A DNA stretch of 49,249 nucleotides, taken from Candidatus Limiplasma pullicola. Lineage in GTDB: Bacteria; Bacillota; Clostridia; Christensenellales; Aristaeellaceae. Position 1 is the first letter of the stretch; every line of letters starts with the position of its first letter. The DNA is taken from contig DVIV01000039.1 of assembly GCA_018710985.1 (NCBI GenBank), positions 1 to 49,249 of the forward strand, read 5' to 3'. This document shows, one piece after another, positions 34,803 through 44,108 of the stretch. The position numbers and the translations under genes are program-made. The notes under the pieces were generated by a model, which had not been told where the DNA came from, searched no databases, and was given only the letters and a program-made list of their open reading frames with translations.

Positions 34803-35132
34803 TTACAGCTTGATAAACTGATCCACCGTGAGCACGAAGATGGTAGCTCCGCCCACGACCACCTCAATGGGATACGGCGTGTAGGAGCCCGGCATACCCA
34901 CCATGGATGCTGGAGACGGCGCAATTTGCTTGCGGCTCTTGCACACCTTTTCAATCACATCCATTGCGGCCTGGAAGCGGTCGTCATCCACACCCACGAG
35001 CAGCGTGGTGTTGCCCGCACGCAGGAAACCGCCCGTGGTGGCCAGCTTGGTGACGCCAAAGCCATCATTCATCAGTTGGCTGATCAAGCGGGAAGCGTCC
35101 TCGTCCTGTACGATAGCGATGATCAATTTCAT
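34803..35132 (-). CDS. darA: Cyclic-di-AMP receptor, PII-like (DarA/PstA)
   Basis: 109 residues. Signature MKLIIAIVQDEDASRLISQLMNDGFGVTKLATTGGFLRAGNTTLLVGVDDDRF is that of the PII-like c-di-AMP binding family (DarA in Bacillus, PstA in Listeria and Staphylococcus). The protein forms trimers and binds c-di-AMP, linking it to turgor, cell-wall and metabolic control. Start at 35132 after GGGAGGG; the frame extends 17 codons upstream without a site. First gene of the operon with holB and ricT, a widely conserved order. Confidence 0.94.
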   Translation of the reverse strand: MKLIIAIVQDEDASRLISQLMNDGFGVTKLATTGGFLRAGNTTLLVGVDDDRFQAAMDVIEKVCKSRKQIAPSPASMVGMPGSYTPYPIEVVVGGATIFVLTVDQFIKL

Positions 35133-35171
35133 ACGGCTATCCCTCCCCATCGGTCTTTGAGATCCGTCTTT

Positions 35172-35200
35172 AGTATACAACAAAAACGACGTTTTCGCAA
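35172..35200 (-). promoter_or_regulatory. Promoter of darA-holB-ricT operon
   Basis: On the minus strand: -35 TTGCGA (35200-35195), 17-bp spacer, -10 TATACT (35177-35172). Confidence 0.78.
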
Positions 35201-35218
35201 CAGGCGTCTCCCGATATG

Positions 35219-35253
35219 CGAAAAGGCCCCGCCTCCGGCAGAGGAGGCAGGGC
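35219..35253 (-). terminator. Terminator after ftsZ
   Basis: GCCCTGCCTCC / GGAGGCGGGGC stem (one mismatch) followed on the minus strand by CTTTTCG; it marks the end of the dcw cluster. Confidence 0.75.
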
Positions 35254-35265
35254 TGTCATTCGGTT

Positions 35266-36783
35266 TTACTTGCGGGTGGGCCTGCGCAGGAAGGCGGGCA
35301 CGCCCAGGTCGTCGCGCTCCACGGAAGCGGGCTGCGGCGCAGGCTCAGGCTGTGCCTTGGCGTCCGGCTGCTGGTTTGCGGACTGCTGCATGCCGCCCTG
35401 GTACTGCTGGCCATATTCCATCTGCGGCATGCCGGGCTGCTGGGGCTGCTGCATGCCGCCCTGATACTGCATACCGGGCTGGCCCATGCCGTAGTCGATC
35501 TGTCCATAGGGCTGCTGGGGCTGATAGCCCTGGCCGAAACCGGACTGGTACATCTGGCCGCCCTGGACCATCTGCGGCATGGCCGCCGGGGTGGGAATGC
35601 CGCTGCCGCCGCCCATGTAGCTGCCGCCGAAGCTGCTTCCGCGGTCCTCGTCCATGGGCATGTTAAAGCTCATGTCCTCATAGGAGGGCGTGGGATAATC
35701 CTGCTGCACCAGCGGGGTGCCGCGCAGGCTGCCCGCATCATAAGCCGCGCCGCCGCCGGAGAAGCTGCGCGTCCAGTCGCGGTCCGAGCCGGACTTTTTC
35801 TTGGCGTCCTCCTTCTTTGGGAAGGGGGTCTTTTCAAAGCCGGTAGCGATGACGGTGATGCGCACCTCGTCGTCCATGTTCTCGTCGATGCCGGCGCCGA
35901 AGATGATGTTGGCTTCGCTGTCGGCAGCCTGCATGACCAGGTTGGCGGCCTCGTTGATGTCGATGATGCTCATGTCCTCGCCGCCGGTGATATTGATGAG
36001 GACCGCGCGCGCGCCGTCGATGTTCGTTTCCAGCAACGGGCTCTGAATGGCGTTCTTGGCGGCTTCCACCATGCGGTTTTCGCCCTTGCCGGTGCCGATG
36101 CCCATATGGGCCAGGCCGCCGGACTCCATGACGGTCTTGACGTCCGCAAAGTCGAGGTTGATAAGGGCGGGCACGGCGATCAGGTCGCTAATGCCCTGGA
36201 TGCCCTGGCGCAGCACGTCGTCGGCGATGCGGAAGGCCTCCAGCATGGACGTGCCCTTGGTGACCACCTGCAGCAGGCGGTCGTTGGGGATGACGACCAG
36301 CGTATCCACTCGCTGCTTGAGGTCGATCACGCCCATCTCGGCGTTCTTCATGCGCTGCTTGCCTTCAAAGGCAAAGGGCTTGGTAACCACCGCGATGGTC
36401 AGACAGTTGAGGTCACGGGCGATCTCGGCCACGATGGGAGCCGCGCCCGTGCCGGTGCCGCCGCCCATGCCGGCGGTGACAAAGACCAGGTCCGCGCCCT
36501 TGAGCGCCTGGGCGATTTCCTCGCGGCTCTCTTCCGCCGCGCGGCGGCCCACGTCGGGCACCGCGCCCGCGCCCAGGCCCTTGGTCAGCTTCTCGCCGAT
36601 CTGGATGGTCGTGCTGGCCTTGCTCATGGCAAGGGCCTGCCGGTCTGTATTGACAGCGATGAATTCCACGCCCTTGAGGCCCGCGTCCACCATGCGGTTG
36701 ATGGCGTTGTTGCCGGCGCCGCCGCAGCCGATCACCTTGATGCTCGCAAAGCTCTGTTGATCCTCGATCTGAAACTCAAGCAC
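35266..36783 (-). CDS. ftsZ: Cell division protein FtsZ with very long C-terminal linker
   Basis: 505 residues, the tubulin-like GTPase that forms the division ring. The GTP-binding core spans about 1-318, with [13 protein letters not shown], the tubulin signature GGGTGTG (107-113) and the T7 loop [11 protein letters not shown]. Residues about 319-490 form a disordered linker rich in Gly, Gln, Met, Pro and Tyr with near-repeats (QYQGGMQQ). It ends in a conserved tail [11 protein letters not shown] that binds FtsA and other partners. The usual protein is 350-420 residues, so the linker is about three times longer. Start is GTG 36783 after AGGGGG. Confidence 0.97.
   Translation of the reverse strand: MLEFQIEDQQSFASIKVIGCGGAGNNAINRMVDAGLKGVEFIAVNTDRQALAMSKASTTIQIGEKLTKGLGAGAVPDVGRRAAEESREEIAQALKGADLVFVTAGMGGGTGTGAAPIVAEIARDLNCLTIAVVTKPFAFEGKQRMKNAEMGVIDLKQRVDTLVVIPNDRLLQVVTKGTSMLEAFRIADDVLRQGIQGISDLIAVPALINLDFADVKTVMESGGLAHMGIGTGKGENRMVEAAKNAIQSPLLETNIDGARAVLINITGGEDMSIIDINEAANLVMQAADSEANIIFGAGIDENMDDEVRITVIATGFEKTPFPKKEDAKKKSGSDRDWTRSFSGGGAAYDAGSLRGTPLVQQDYPTPSYEDMSFNMPMDEDRGSSFGGSYMGGGSGIPTPAAMPQMVQGGQMYQSGFGQGYQPQQPYGQIDYGMGQPGMQYQGGMQQPQQPGMPQMEYGQQYQGGMQQSANQQPDAKAQPEPAPQPASVERDDLGVPAFLRRPTRK
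35383..35470 (-). repeat. Direct repeat encoding QYQGGMQQ in ftsZ tail
   Basis: Two copies of a 25-base unit with one mismatch (35383-35407 and 35446-35470), offset by 63 bases (21 codons), encode the repeated linker peptide. They are consistent with linker growth by duplication. Confidence 0.7.
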
Positions 36784-36827
36784 AGTGCATCCCCCTACTC
36801 AATCTTTCTTCGGTCGCGTCCGGAGCG

Positions 36828-38021
36828 TCAGCCGCCCAGCAAACTTTTGAAAAAGTCCTTGATGCCGCCCGCCACGCCGCTGGAGGTGGCGTTCCGGGCC
36901 TCGATGGTGTCGATGATCAGGTCCATCAGGCCCATGGCGCTGGCATAGATGGGGCTGGACAGCTTGATGGTGCGCTTGACCGTATCGCGCACGGGCTTTT
37001 CCAGCTTGGCAGAGAGATAGTCTCTTCCGCCGCGGTTGAGGCTGAGGCCGCCGCCGGTCAGATAGATGGTGGACCAGCTGCCCAGCTTGATGCCGCTATC
37101 GTCGATGCATTCCTGAATCATGTCCGCAATCTCGTCCACGCGGGGTTCCAGCACCGCGGCCACCTGCTCCTGCGTGAAGGTTTCGGTTTTGACGCCTTCG
37201 CCGCCGGATACGGTATAGGATTGCGAGATCGTAGAAATTCCATACACATATTCCCGCTTGATCTGCTCGGCCGATTCCAGGGGAATGGAGAGGCCCTCGG
37301 CCACGTCGGCGGCGATGTGGCCGCCGCCCACGGGAAGCGTTTTCTGGAAGATGACGGCGTCACCCTCCACGGCCATCACGTCGGTGCACAGATAGCCGAT
37401 ATCGATGAGAATGGCGGTGCGGTCGCGGTCCTCCTCCAACAGGTAGAGCATCGCCTCGCCCGTGGAGCTGGAGAAAAAGCCGCTCACGGTGATGTTCATG
37501 TCGCGCAGGCGGGCCATCACGTCGTCCAGGAAGAAGGTGTCGGCCACCACGAAGCTGACCAGGGCCTTGAGCTCCGTGCCCTTGAGGCCCACGGGCTCCA
37601 GTGTCTTTTTGCCGCCGTCCACCATGAACCAGGCGGGGCTGCGGTGCACCACCACGCCGCGCACGGGCGAGAGCTGCTTGTCCGCGTTGGCGAAGATCTT
37701 TTCCACGTGGCGGGGCGTGACATGCGGGTCCGCACCCTGAATGGTCACGCTGGTTTCCACGGCGTACACGCGCGTGAATTCGCCCGGAACGCCCACGTTG
37801 ATCTCGCGGATCTTGCGCTTGGACTGGGTTTCCGCCTCGGTGATGGACTTCTGGATGGCCTCGTTGAGCATGACGGTGTTGTTCCACTCGCCGTCCAGAA
37901 AGCCGTCGTAGGCGGCGATCCCCGCCCCGATGATGTCGCAACGCTGGGTCCCGCTCGTCTCGGCTACGAGGGTAACGATCTTGCACGTACCAAAATCAAT
38001 GGCCGCGATGGTTGATTTCAT
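36828..38021 (-). CDS. ftsA: Cell division protein FtsA
   Basis: A 397-residue actin-like ATPase that tethers FtsZ to the membrane. Visible are phosphate 1 AAIDFGTCKIVTLV, the 1C/SHS2 domain (about 85-165), phosphate 2 AILIDIGYLCTDVMAV, the adenosine motif IYLTGGGLSL and a short amphipathic C-terminus ending GGIKDFFKSLLGG. Cys in place of the usual Ser/Thr in phosphate 1 (FGTCKI) is also known in Firmicutes relatives. AGGGGAA lies upstream of the ATG. ftsZ follows 44 bases on. An own promoter sits about 110 bases upstream. Confidence 0.95.
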   Translation of the reverse strand: MKSTIAAIDFGTCKIVTLVAETSGTQRCDIIGAGIAAYDGFLDGEWNNTVMLNEAIQKSITEAETQSKRKIREINVGVPGEFTRVYAVETSVTIQGADPHVTPRHVEKIFANADKQLSPVRGVVVHRSPAWFMVDGGKKTLEPVGLKGTELKALVSFVVADTFFLDDVMARLRDMNITVSGFFSSSTGEAMLYLLEEDRDRTAILIDIGYLCTDVMAVEGDAVIFQKTLPVGGGHIAADVAEGLSIPLESAEQIKREYVYGISTISQSYTVSGGEGVKTETFTQEQVAAVLEPRVDEIADMIQECIDDSGIKLGSWSTIYLTGGGLSLNRGGRDYLSAKLEKPVRDTVKRTIKLSSPIYASAMGLMDLIIDTIEARNATSSGVAGGIKDFFKSLLGG

Positions 38022-38127
38022 AACACAGCATTCCCCTGTTCCTCATCAGTCAGCCGGGGAGAGGTTCCCACGGCAGGCCGGGCGCCGCCGCGCACGGCAA
38101 TAGAAGGCACCCAAAGTACCATTATTT

Positions 38128-38156
38128 ATTGTAACCGTTTTGGCAGGAATACGCAA
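38128..38156 (-). promoter_or_regulatory. Internal promoter of ftsA-ftsZ
   Basis: On the minus strand: -35 TTGCGT (38156-38151), 17-bp spacer, -10 TACAAT (38133-38128), inside the 196-base gap between ftsQ and ftsA. It allows separate expression of ftsAZ. Confidence 0.75.
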
Positions 38157-38217
38157 GCATATTCCCGCTTTTTTTTCGCGTTTTTGGGAAGAACTTCGTA
38201 AACTTTTCCAAGTTTGT

Positions 38218-39108
38218 TCAATCCTCCGGCATGTACTTTGCATCTTCGGGAATGGTAACGTCCAATATGCCGGAGGTTTTCCCCAGCTGGCGCAGGTAGG
38301 CCATGTCCGTGCGCACGGCGCCGATCTTGGCCTGCATGTAGCTGGCGTCGCCCAAGCGCACGGTCACGCCCTCGACGGTAATCAGGTAGATGTTGCTGGG
38401 ATCGGCCAGATTGATCTCGGCCACCTGGCTCTGGTACATCTGCAGCTCCAGCTCTTCCATGATTTCCCGGTAGGCTTCCATCTGATTTTCTGAACGCACC
38501 AGGAGCTGCTGGCCCACATTGATGTTGCTCACGCGAAAGCCCGTAACCACGGGCATGCCGGCGGGCGGCGTGGAGGAGGTGCTCTCCTTCATCACTACGC
38601 CCTCCCGGTCCAGCGTATAGAGGATGCCCAGCCACTGCATGGCGGCCACGGTCTTGCGCTCCTCGATATAGAGGTAGATGGTGTTGGGATATTCCTTCTG
38701 CATGCCCTTGAAGATGATGGTGTGGTCCTTGCTCAGGGCCTCGGCCACGTCCTCTTCCTCAATGGTGATCATGTTGCGCCCGCGTACCAGGCCCGACGCC
38801 ATCACGACCTCCTGGGGCGTTTTTTCCTCATTGCCCACGACATAGACCGTTTCCAGGCGAAACAGCGTCTGCTGTCCCACCGCCAGGCCGATGGTCAGCG
38901 CCGTCAAAAGGCCCAGAAACTTGAAAAAGCCATGCGTCCTGCGCCGTTTCTGCGCACGCCGGACCGCCTGCACGCTGGGCTGGGCCGGGGCCTGCGCGTC
39001 CCCGGCACCATCCTGCGTGTGCAGGTAGTCGTAGGTGTATTCACCGTAGGCTTCAAACTGCTCGTGTTCGATCTCGGGTGTGCGCTTCTCCCTGGCGCGC
39101 TTGCTCAT
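38218..39108 (-). CDS. ftsQ: Cell division protein FtsQ/DivIB
   Basis: A 296-residue bitopic protein. A cytoplasmic N-terminus (about 1-60, basic at the end, AQKRRRTHG) precedes one membrane helix (about 62-82). A POTRA domain follows (about 85-155, FRLETVYVVGNEEKTPQEVVMASGLVRGRNMITIE), then the FtsQ/DivIB beta domain to about 285. It links FtsL/FtsB to the septal peptidoglycan machinery. GGGAGGAAC precedes the ATG. It lies 18 bases after murA. Confidence 0.92.
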   Translation of the reverse strand: MSKRAREKRTPEIEHEQFEAYGEYTYDYLHTQDGAGDAQAPAQPSVQAVRRAQKRRRTHGFFKFLGLLTALTIGLAVGQQTLFRLETVYVVGNEEKTPQEVVMASGLVRGRNMITIEEEDVAEALSKDHTIIFKGMQKEYPNTIYLYIEERKTVAAMQWLGILYTLDREGVVMKESTSSTPPAGMPVVTGFRVSNINVGQQLLVRSENQMEAYREIMEELELQMYQSQVAEINLADPSNIYLITVEGVTVRLGDASYMQAKIGAVRTDMAYLRQLGKTSGILDVTIPEDAKYMPED

Positions 39109-39126
39109 GTACGTTCCTCCCTTGGC

Positions 39127-40383
39127 TTATACGCTTTCCCGGCGGATATCCGCCCCCAGCGCGCCGAGCATATCCTCCAGGCGCTCGTATCCGCGGTCAA
39201 TCAGCCCGGCGCGCTCCACCAGCGTCTCCCCGCGCGCCGCCAGCCCCGCGATGACCAGCGCCGCGCCGCCGCGCAGGTCGCGCGCGGTCACATGCGCGCC
39301 GTAGAGCGCCTCTACGCCCTGCACCACAGCCGTGCGGCCGTTGACCAGCACGTTGGCGCCCATGCGGTTGAGGTCGCCCGCGTGCGCGAAGCGGTTCTCA
39401 AACACGTTCTCCACCACCACCGAGGTTCCCTTGGCCATGGCGGCCAACGCCAGCATCTGGGCCTGCATATCGGTGGGAAAGCCCGGATGCGGCTGCGTCT
39501 GCAGCTGCTGGAAAGCCGTGAGCCGCTGCGGCGCGCGCAGCCTCGCCGCGCTTTCCTCCTCGTTGATCTCGCAGCCCATCTCCCGCAGCTTGGTAAAGAC
39601 AGCGTACAGGTCTCGGCAGGGTACGTTGGTCAGCCGGACGTCGCCGCCCGTGGCCGCCGCCGCAGCCAGCAAGGTACCGGCCACAATGCGGTCCGGCATG
39701 GGCTGATAGCTTACGCCATGCAGGCGCTCCACGCCCTCGACGGTCACGGTATGGGTGCCTGCGCCGCTGATGCGCGCGCCCATGGCGTTGAGGAGGCTTT
39801 GCAGGTCGCAGATCTCCGGCTCCCGCGCCACGTTGCTCAGCACCGTGCGGCCCCTCAGCAGCACCGCGGCCATCATCACGTTTTCGGTGGCCCCCACGCT
39901 GGGATAGTCGAAGTGGACGGTGCCGGCGCGCATGTGCCGGCCGTCGCAGCGAATGAGGCCGCCTTCCTCCCGCACGTCCACCCCCAGCTGCCTCAGCCCG
40001 CTCAGATGCAGGTCGATGGGGCGAAGTCCGATCTCGCATCCGCCGGGAAAGGTGACGGTGGCCTTGCGAAACCGCGCCAGGATGGACCCCAGTAGAAAGA
40101 TGGAGGAGCGGATCTTCTTGGCCAGCGCATCGGGCATCTCATGCCGGTTCAGGCCCTGCGGGTCGATGGTCAGCGCGCCGTCCCCGCTATGTATCCGGCA
40201 GCCCAGGGTACGCAGGATATCAGCCATATAGGCCACATCCACCAATTCCGGGCAACCCTCCAGCCGCGTCGTCTCTCCGGTAAGAATGGAGGCCGCCATG
40301 ATGGGTAAAACCGCGTTCTTCGCGCTGTGCACCCTCCATTCACCCGTCAGGCGCCTCCCGCCGTGAATTCGCAAGGCGTTCAT
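39127..40383 (-). CDS. murA: UDP-N-acetylglucosamine 1-carboxyvinyltransferase
   Basis: 418 residues. It transfers enolpyruvate from PEP to UDP-GlcNAc, the first committed step of peptidoglycan synthesis. Visible are HSAKNAVLPIMAASIL (Lys/Asn of the active site), the loop FPGGCEIGLRPIDLHLSGL with the catalytic Cys (target of fosfomycin), DYPSVGATENVMMAA and FPTDMQAQMLALAAMA. The catalytic residue is Cys rather than the Asp found in resistant species. Start at 40383 with GGAGGTGG; an ATG 11 codons upstream lacks a site. It occupies the place often held by murG-murB in dcw clusters. Confidence 0.95.
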   Translation of the reverse strand: MNALRIHGGRRLTGEWRVHSAKNAVLPIMAASILTGETTRLEGCPELVDVAYMADILRTLGCRIHSGDGALTIDPQGLNRHEMPDALAKKIRSSIFLLGSILARFRKATVTFPGGCEIGLRPIDLHLSGLRQLGVDVREEGGLIRCDGRHMRAGTVHFDYPSVGATENVMMAAVLLRGRTVLSNVAREPEICDLQSLLNAMGARISGAGTHTVTVEGVERLHGVSYQPMPDRIVAGTLLAAAAATGGDVRLTNVPCRDLYAVFTKLREMGCEINEEESAARLRAPQRLTAFQQLQTQPHPGFPTDMQAQMLALAAMAKGTSVVVENVFENRFAHAGDLNRMGANVLVNGRTAVVQGVEALYGAHVTARDLRGGAALVIAGLAARGETLVERAGLIDRGYERLEDMLGALGADIRRESV

Positions 40384-40451
40384 TCTTCCACCTCCGTCAA
40401 GCATTCCATGCACCATCTTATGTCATGCCTGACCAAGTGTGAAAAAAAGCC

Positions 40452-41591
40452 TCATTTGCGCGCCGTGCGCGACACGCTCAGAATGATGCCCGTCGCCGCC
40501 ATCAGCAGGGAGATGGAGGTGCCCCCGGCGCTGAAGAACGGAAGCGGCAGCCCCGTGGTAGGCAGCACGCCCACTACCACGCCGATGTTGATGAACGCCT
40601 GTACGGTAATCATGGCCGTGAGTCCCGCCGCCAGCAGACAACCGTGGCGGTCCGGGCAGGAGACCGCGATGCGCATACCCGCGAAAGCGAAGGCCAGAAA
40701 CAGCGCGATCACCACCACGCAGCCCAGCAGCCCGAAGTCCTCCCCCACGATGGCGAAGATGAAATCGCTTTCGGGATAGGGCAGGTAGCTGAACTTCTGG
40801 CGCCCCTGTCCAAGGCCGCGGCCGAACAGCCCGCCCGAACCGATGGCGATGAGCGACTGGGCCAGCTGGTATCCCTCGTCGCTCATCTGGGCAAAGGGAT
40901 CGCGGAAGGACAGAAGCCGCTCGCGCCGGTAGGGCTCGATCCAGGCGTACACCGTACCCACGCACAGGCCCGCCACGCCCATCAGACACAGATGCCGCCA
41001 CCTGGCGCCTGCCAACAGCATCATCAGAACCGCCACGATCATGATGCTGCCCGCGGTGGAGAGGTTTGGCTGCTCCAGAATGAGCAGGAACATCACCGCC
41101 GGCACGATCAACAGCGGCACCACCCCCCGCCACAGCTTTTCCAGCCGTTCCAGCCGGTAGCTCAGCGTGGCCGCAAGATAGATCACCGAGGCGATCTTGG
41201 CCACCTCGGATGGCTGAAAGCTCATGCCCACAATGCTCAGCCAGCGCCGCGAGCCGTTGAGGTACACGCCTATGCCCGGTATCAGCACCAGCACAAGCAA
41301 GATCATGCTCGCCGACAGCCCCACCACCACCACGCGCGCATCCGCCCAGAAGCTGTGCGGAATGCGGCTGGTAATGAGCATCAGCACCGCGCCCAGGCCG
41401 ATGCCCACCAGCTGGCGCTTCACCTCCAGAAGCGCGTCGCCCTCATCCACCGCCTTATAGTAGGTGGCGCTGAACAGCGCCAGAAGCCCGCACATCATCA
41501 GCAGCGAAAGGATCAGCAGAAGCGTCCGGTCCACGCCGGCGCGCCGGGGTTTGAGACACCGTCCGGCAGTCACAGGTTGTTGCCGTGTCAA
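40452..41591 (-). CDS. ftsW: Lipid II polymerase FtsW (SEDS family)
   Basis: About 379 residues, ten membrane helices. Visible motifs are NGSRRWLSIVGMSFQPSEVAKIA, RRERLLSFRDPFAQMSDEGYQLAQSLIAIGSGGLFGRGLGQG and VGVLPTTGLPLPFFSAGGTS, all typical of FtsW/SpoVE. It polymerises glycan strands at the septum with a class B PBP, here most likely the SpoVD-type protein of the same cluster. Start set at TTG 41591 because GGGAGGGGG stands 4-7 bases upstream; in-frame ATGs at 41663 and 41639 lack proper spacing but cannot be excluded. Confidence 0.92.
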   Translation of the reverse strand: MTRQQPVTAGRCLKPRRAGVDRTLLLILSLLMMCGLLALFSATYYKAVDEGDALLEVKRQLVGIGLGAVLMLITSRIPHSFWADARVVVVGLSASMILLVLVLIPGIGVYLNGSRRWLSIVGMSFQPSEVAKIASVIYLAATLSYRLERLEKLWRGVVPLLIVPAVMFLLILEQPNLSTAGSIMIVAVLMMLLAGARWRHLCLMGVAGLCVGTVYAWIEPYRRERLLSFRDPFAQMSDEGYQLAQSLIAIGSGGLFGRGLGQGRQKFSYLPYPESDFIFAIVGEDFGLLGCVVVIALFLAFAFAGMRIAVSCPDRHGCLLAAGLTAMITVQAFINIGVVVGVLPTTGLPLPFFSAGGTSISLLMAATGIILSVSRTARK

Positions 41592-41667
41592 AAGACCCCC
41601 TCCCAACCGTTCAAAAGATGCGTCGTCTTTGGTGTGCATCTCCTTCACGCCGGGAAGGGGCATCCTG

Positions 41668-43029
41668 TCAGCACAGGGCGTTTACGATCTCTTTGAACAC
41701 CGCGCCCCGGTGCTCATAGTCGCGGAACATGTCAAAGCTGGCGCACGCGGGCGAAAGCAGCACGTTGCCGCCGGACACGGCCAGGGCGCGCGCCTTGTCC
41801 ACGGCGTCGCGCAGGCTGTAGGCCCGGGTGATGCGGTCATAGCCCGCCTCCTCCAGCTGTTCGCGGATCTGGCGCGCGGTCTCGCCCATCACCACCACGT
41901 CGTCGATGCGGCCGGAGGCGATGATCTCGCGGCACAGGGGCATGAAGTCCGTGTGCTTGTCATAGCCGCCCAGCAAAAGCACCGTGGGTGCCTTCATGCT
42001 CTGCACGGCCTTGATGGTGCTGTCCACATTGGTGCCCTTGCTGTCGTTGATGTAGGTCACGCCCTGGAACACGCGCACCTTTTCGATGCGGTGCTCCACG
42101 CCGGAAAAGGATTGCAGCGTGTGGCGGATGACCGGCGCGGGCACGCCCATAAAGCAGGCCATGGCCGTGGCGGCCAGCGCGTTTTCCAGGTTGTGCGGGC
42201 CGGGAATGAGAATCTGATCCGCGTCGCAGATGGCACGGCGCGCGCCGTTCCACTGCCACACGATTTTGCCGTCGTCCACAAACGCGCCGTTCTCCACCGG
42301 CTGGGTGCGGCTGAAAAACGCCACCTGGCTCTTGAGCTTGCCCGCCATCTTGAAGAGTACCGGGTCGTCCATGTTCAAAACGGCATAATCGCGCTCGGTC
42401 TGGTTTTCAAAGATGCGCTGCTTGAGGCGGATATACTGTGCCATGGTGCCATGGCGGTTGAGATGATCCTCGGTGATGTTGAGCAGCGCGGCCACGCGGG
42501 GATGGAAGGTTTTGATGCTCTCCAGCTGGAAGCTGGACACCTCGACCACCACCACGTCGTCCTTTTTGCTCTTCATGGCCACCGCGGAGAGCGGATAGCC
42601 GATATTGCCCGCCACATGCGTGACGCGGCCCGCGTTTTCAAAGATTTTGCCAAGCAAGGTGGTGGTGGTGGTCTTGCCGTTGGTGCCGGAAATGGCCATC
42701 ACCTCGCCCTGAAGCAGCGACCAGGCCAGCTCCAGCTCGCCCACCATGGGGATGCCCTTTTCCTTTGCGGCCAGCACCACCGGCGCGTCGATGGGCACAC
42801 CGGGGCTGATAACCAGGCCGTCCGCCTCCGAAAGCAGGCGCACGGGGTCCTCCCCCAGGCGGAACTCACACGCCGTGCCGCGCAGCACGTCCAGCTCGCC
42901 GCCAAAGGCATCCTCGCGCTTGCGGTCCGAAAGCACCGGCGTCGCGCCGTTTTCCAGAAGAAGCTGCGCCGCCGCCACGCCGCTGCGCGCCATGCCGACC
43001 ACCAGAATGCGCTTGTTGGCCAATTTCAT
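41668..43029 (-). CDS. murD: UDP-MurNAc-L-alanine:D-glutamate ligase
   Basis: A 453-residue Mur ligase. The N-terminal Rossmann domain (KRILVVGMARSGVAAAQLL) is followed by the ATP P-loop SGTNGKTTTTTLL (about 115-127), VVEVSSFQLESI, ITEDHLNRHGT and the C-terminal domain start NDSKGTNVDSTIKAV. It adds D-Glu to UDP-MurNAc-L-Ala. The full anti-16S complement GGAGGTGAT lies just before the start. ATG 43029 is preferred; a TTG two codons upstream is too close to the site. Confidence 0.95.
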   Translation of the reverse strand: MKLANKRILVVGMARSGVAAAQLLLENGATPVLSDRKREDAFGGELDVLRGTACEFRLGEDPVRLLSEADGLVISPGVPIDAPVVLAAKEKGIPMVGELELAWSLLQGEVMAISGTNGKTTTTTLLGKIFENAGRVTHVAGNIGYPLSAVAMKSKKDDVVVVEVSSFQLESIKTFHPRVAALLNITEDHLNRHGTMAQYIRLKQRIFENQTERDYAVLNMDDPVLFKMAGKLKSQVAFFSRTQPVENGAFVDDGKIVWQWNGARRAICDADQILIPGPHNLENALAATAMACFMGVPAPVIRHTLQSFSGVEHRIEKVRVFQGVTYINDSKGTNVDSTIKAVQSMKAPTVLLLGGYDKHTDFMPLCREIIASGRIDDVVVMGETARQIREQLEEAGYDRITRAYSLRDAVDKARALAVSGGNVLLSPACASFDMFRDYEHRGAVFKEIVNALC

Positions 43030-43059
43030 CTGCAAATCACCTCCGGAGGAAATGGGAAA

Positions 43060-44085
43060 TTACGGGAGCACATTGAGCGAAAACAGCGCTACCAGGCTGA
43101 GCATGCCCGCCACCACGGCGTACATGGCCACAATCTGCACCTCCGTCATGCCGGAGAGCTCAAAGTGGTGGTGAATGGGCGACATTTTGAAGATGCGCTT
43201 GCCGTGGGTGACCTTGAAGTAGATGCGCTGGATGATCACGCTCATGGACGAGGCGATCAGCGTAAAGCAGATGAGAACCATGTACAGCGGCATGCGCAAA
43301 AGCATCGCCATGCCCACCAACGCACCGCCGATGAACATGCTGCCCGTATCGCCCATGAAGACCAGCGCCGGGTAGTGGTTAAAGCGCAGGAAACCCATGC
43401 ACGCGCCCGAAAGCGCCAGGGCGAACACCGCCAGATGACGGTAGTTGCCCAAAAGCTCCGGACTCATGAAAGCGCCGCCCGCCAGGGCCGCAAACACGGC
43501 CATCAGACCCCAGGCCGCGCTGGAGATGACGGTCACGCTGGAAAGCAGCCCGTCCAGCCCGTCCTGAAGGTTGGCGCTGTTGATCATGAAGATCATCGTA
43601 AGCGCCATCAGCGGCACATAGAACAGGCCCAGATCCCACTCCACGTTGAAGAAGGGAACCAGAATGCTGCTGCCCACATGCGGGCTGAAATAGCAGTACA
43701 GCGAAAACCCGACCGATACCAGCACCTGGCCGATGATCTTCTGCCACCAGATCAGGCCGAGGTTGCGCTTTTTCACCACCTTGATAAAGTCGTCCACAAA
43801 GCCGATGAGCATGCTCAGCAGCGACACCAGCACCAGCGCCAGCGCAAAGTCCCATCCGCCGTACCAGGTATCAAAGGATACGATCAAAAGGGTGACCACA
43901 CACGAAACCGCCGCGAACATCAGCCCGCCCATGGTGGGCGTGCCCTGTTTGGTGCGGTGGCTCTTGGGGCCCAGCTCATAGATGGTCTGTCCGAACTTGA
44001 GCTTGCGAAGCACCGGCAGAACCCGCGGCCCGATGAGCAGCATGGCCACCTCGGAGGCAATCAGCGCCAGAATCAGCCAAAGCAT
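43060..44085 (-). CDS. mraY: Phospho-MurNAc-pentapeptide transferase MraY
   Basis: 341 residues, ten membrane helices. It attaches phospho-MurNAc-pentapeptide to undecaprenyl phosphate to make lipid I. Motifs seen: KSHRTKQGTPTMGGLMF, LIGFVDDFIKVVKKRNLGL (catalytic Asp pair), NSANLQDGLDGLLSSV, GDTGSMFIGG and the histidine loop MSPIHHHFELSGMTE. GGAGTTGATG precedes the ATG. It follows murE directly, whereas murF normally stands between them. Confidence 0.96.
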   Translation of the reverse strand: MLWLILALIASEVAMLLIGPRVLPVLRKLKFGQTIYELGPKSHRTKQGTPTMGGLMFAAVSCVVTLLIVSFDTWYGGWDFALALVLVSLLSMLIGFVDDFIKVVKKRNLGLIWWQKIIGQVLVSVGFSLYCYFSPHVGSSILVPFFNVEWDLGLFYVPLMALTMIFMINSANLQDGLDGLLSSVTVISSAAWGLMAVFAALAGGAFMSPELLGNYRHLAVFALALSGACMGFLRFNHYPALVFMGDTGSMFIGGALVGMAMLLRMPLYMVLICFTLIASSMSVIIQRIYFKVTHGKRIFKMSPIHHHFELSGMTEVQIVAMYAVVAGMLSLVALFSLNVLP

Positions 44086-44108
44086 GTACCATCAACTCCT
44101 TGGTATGT

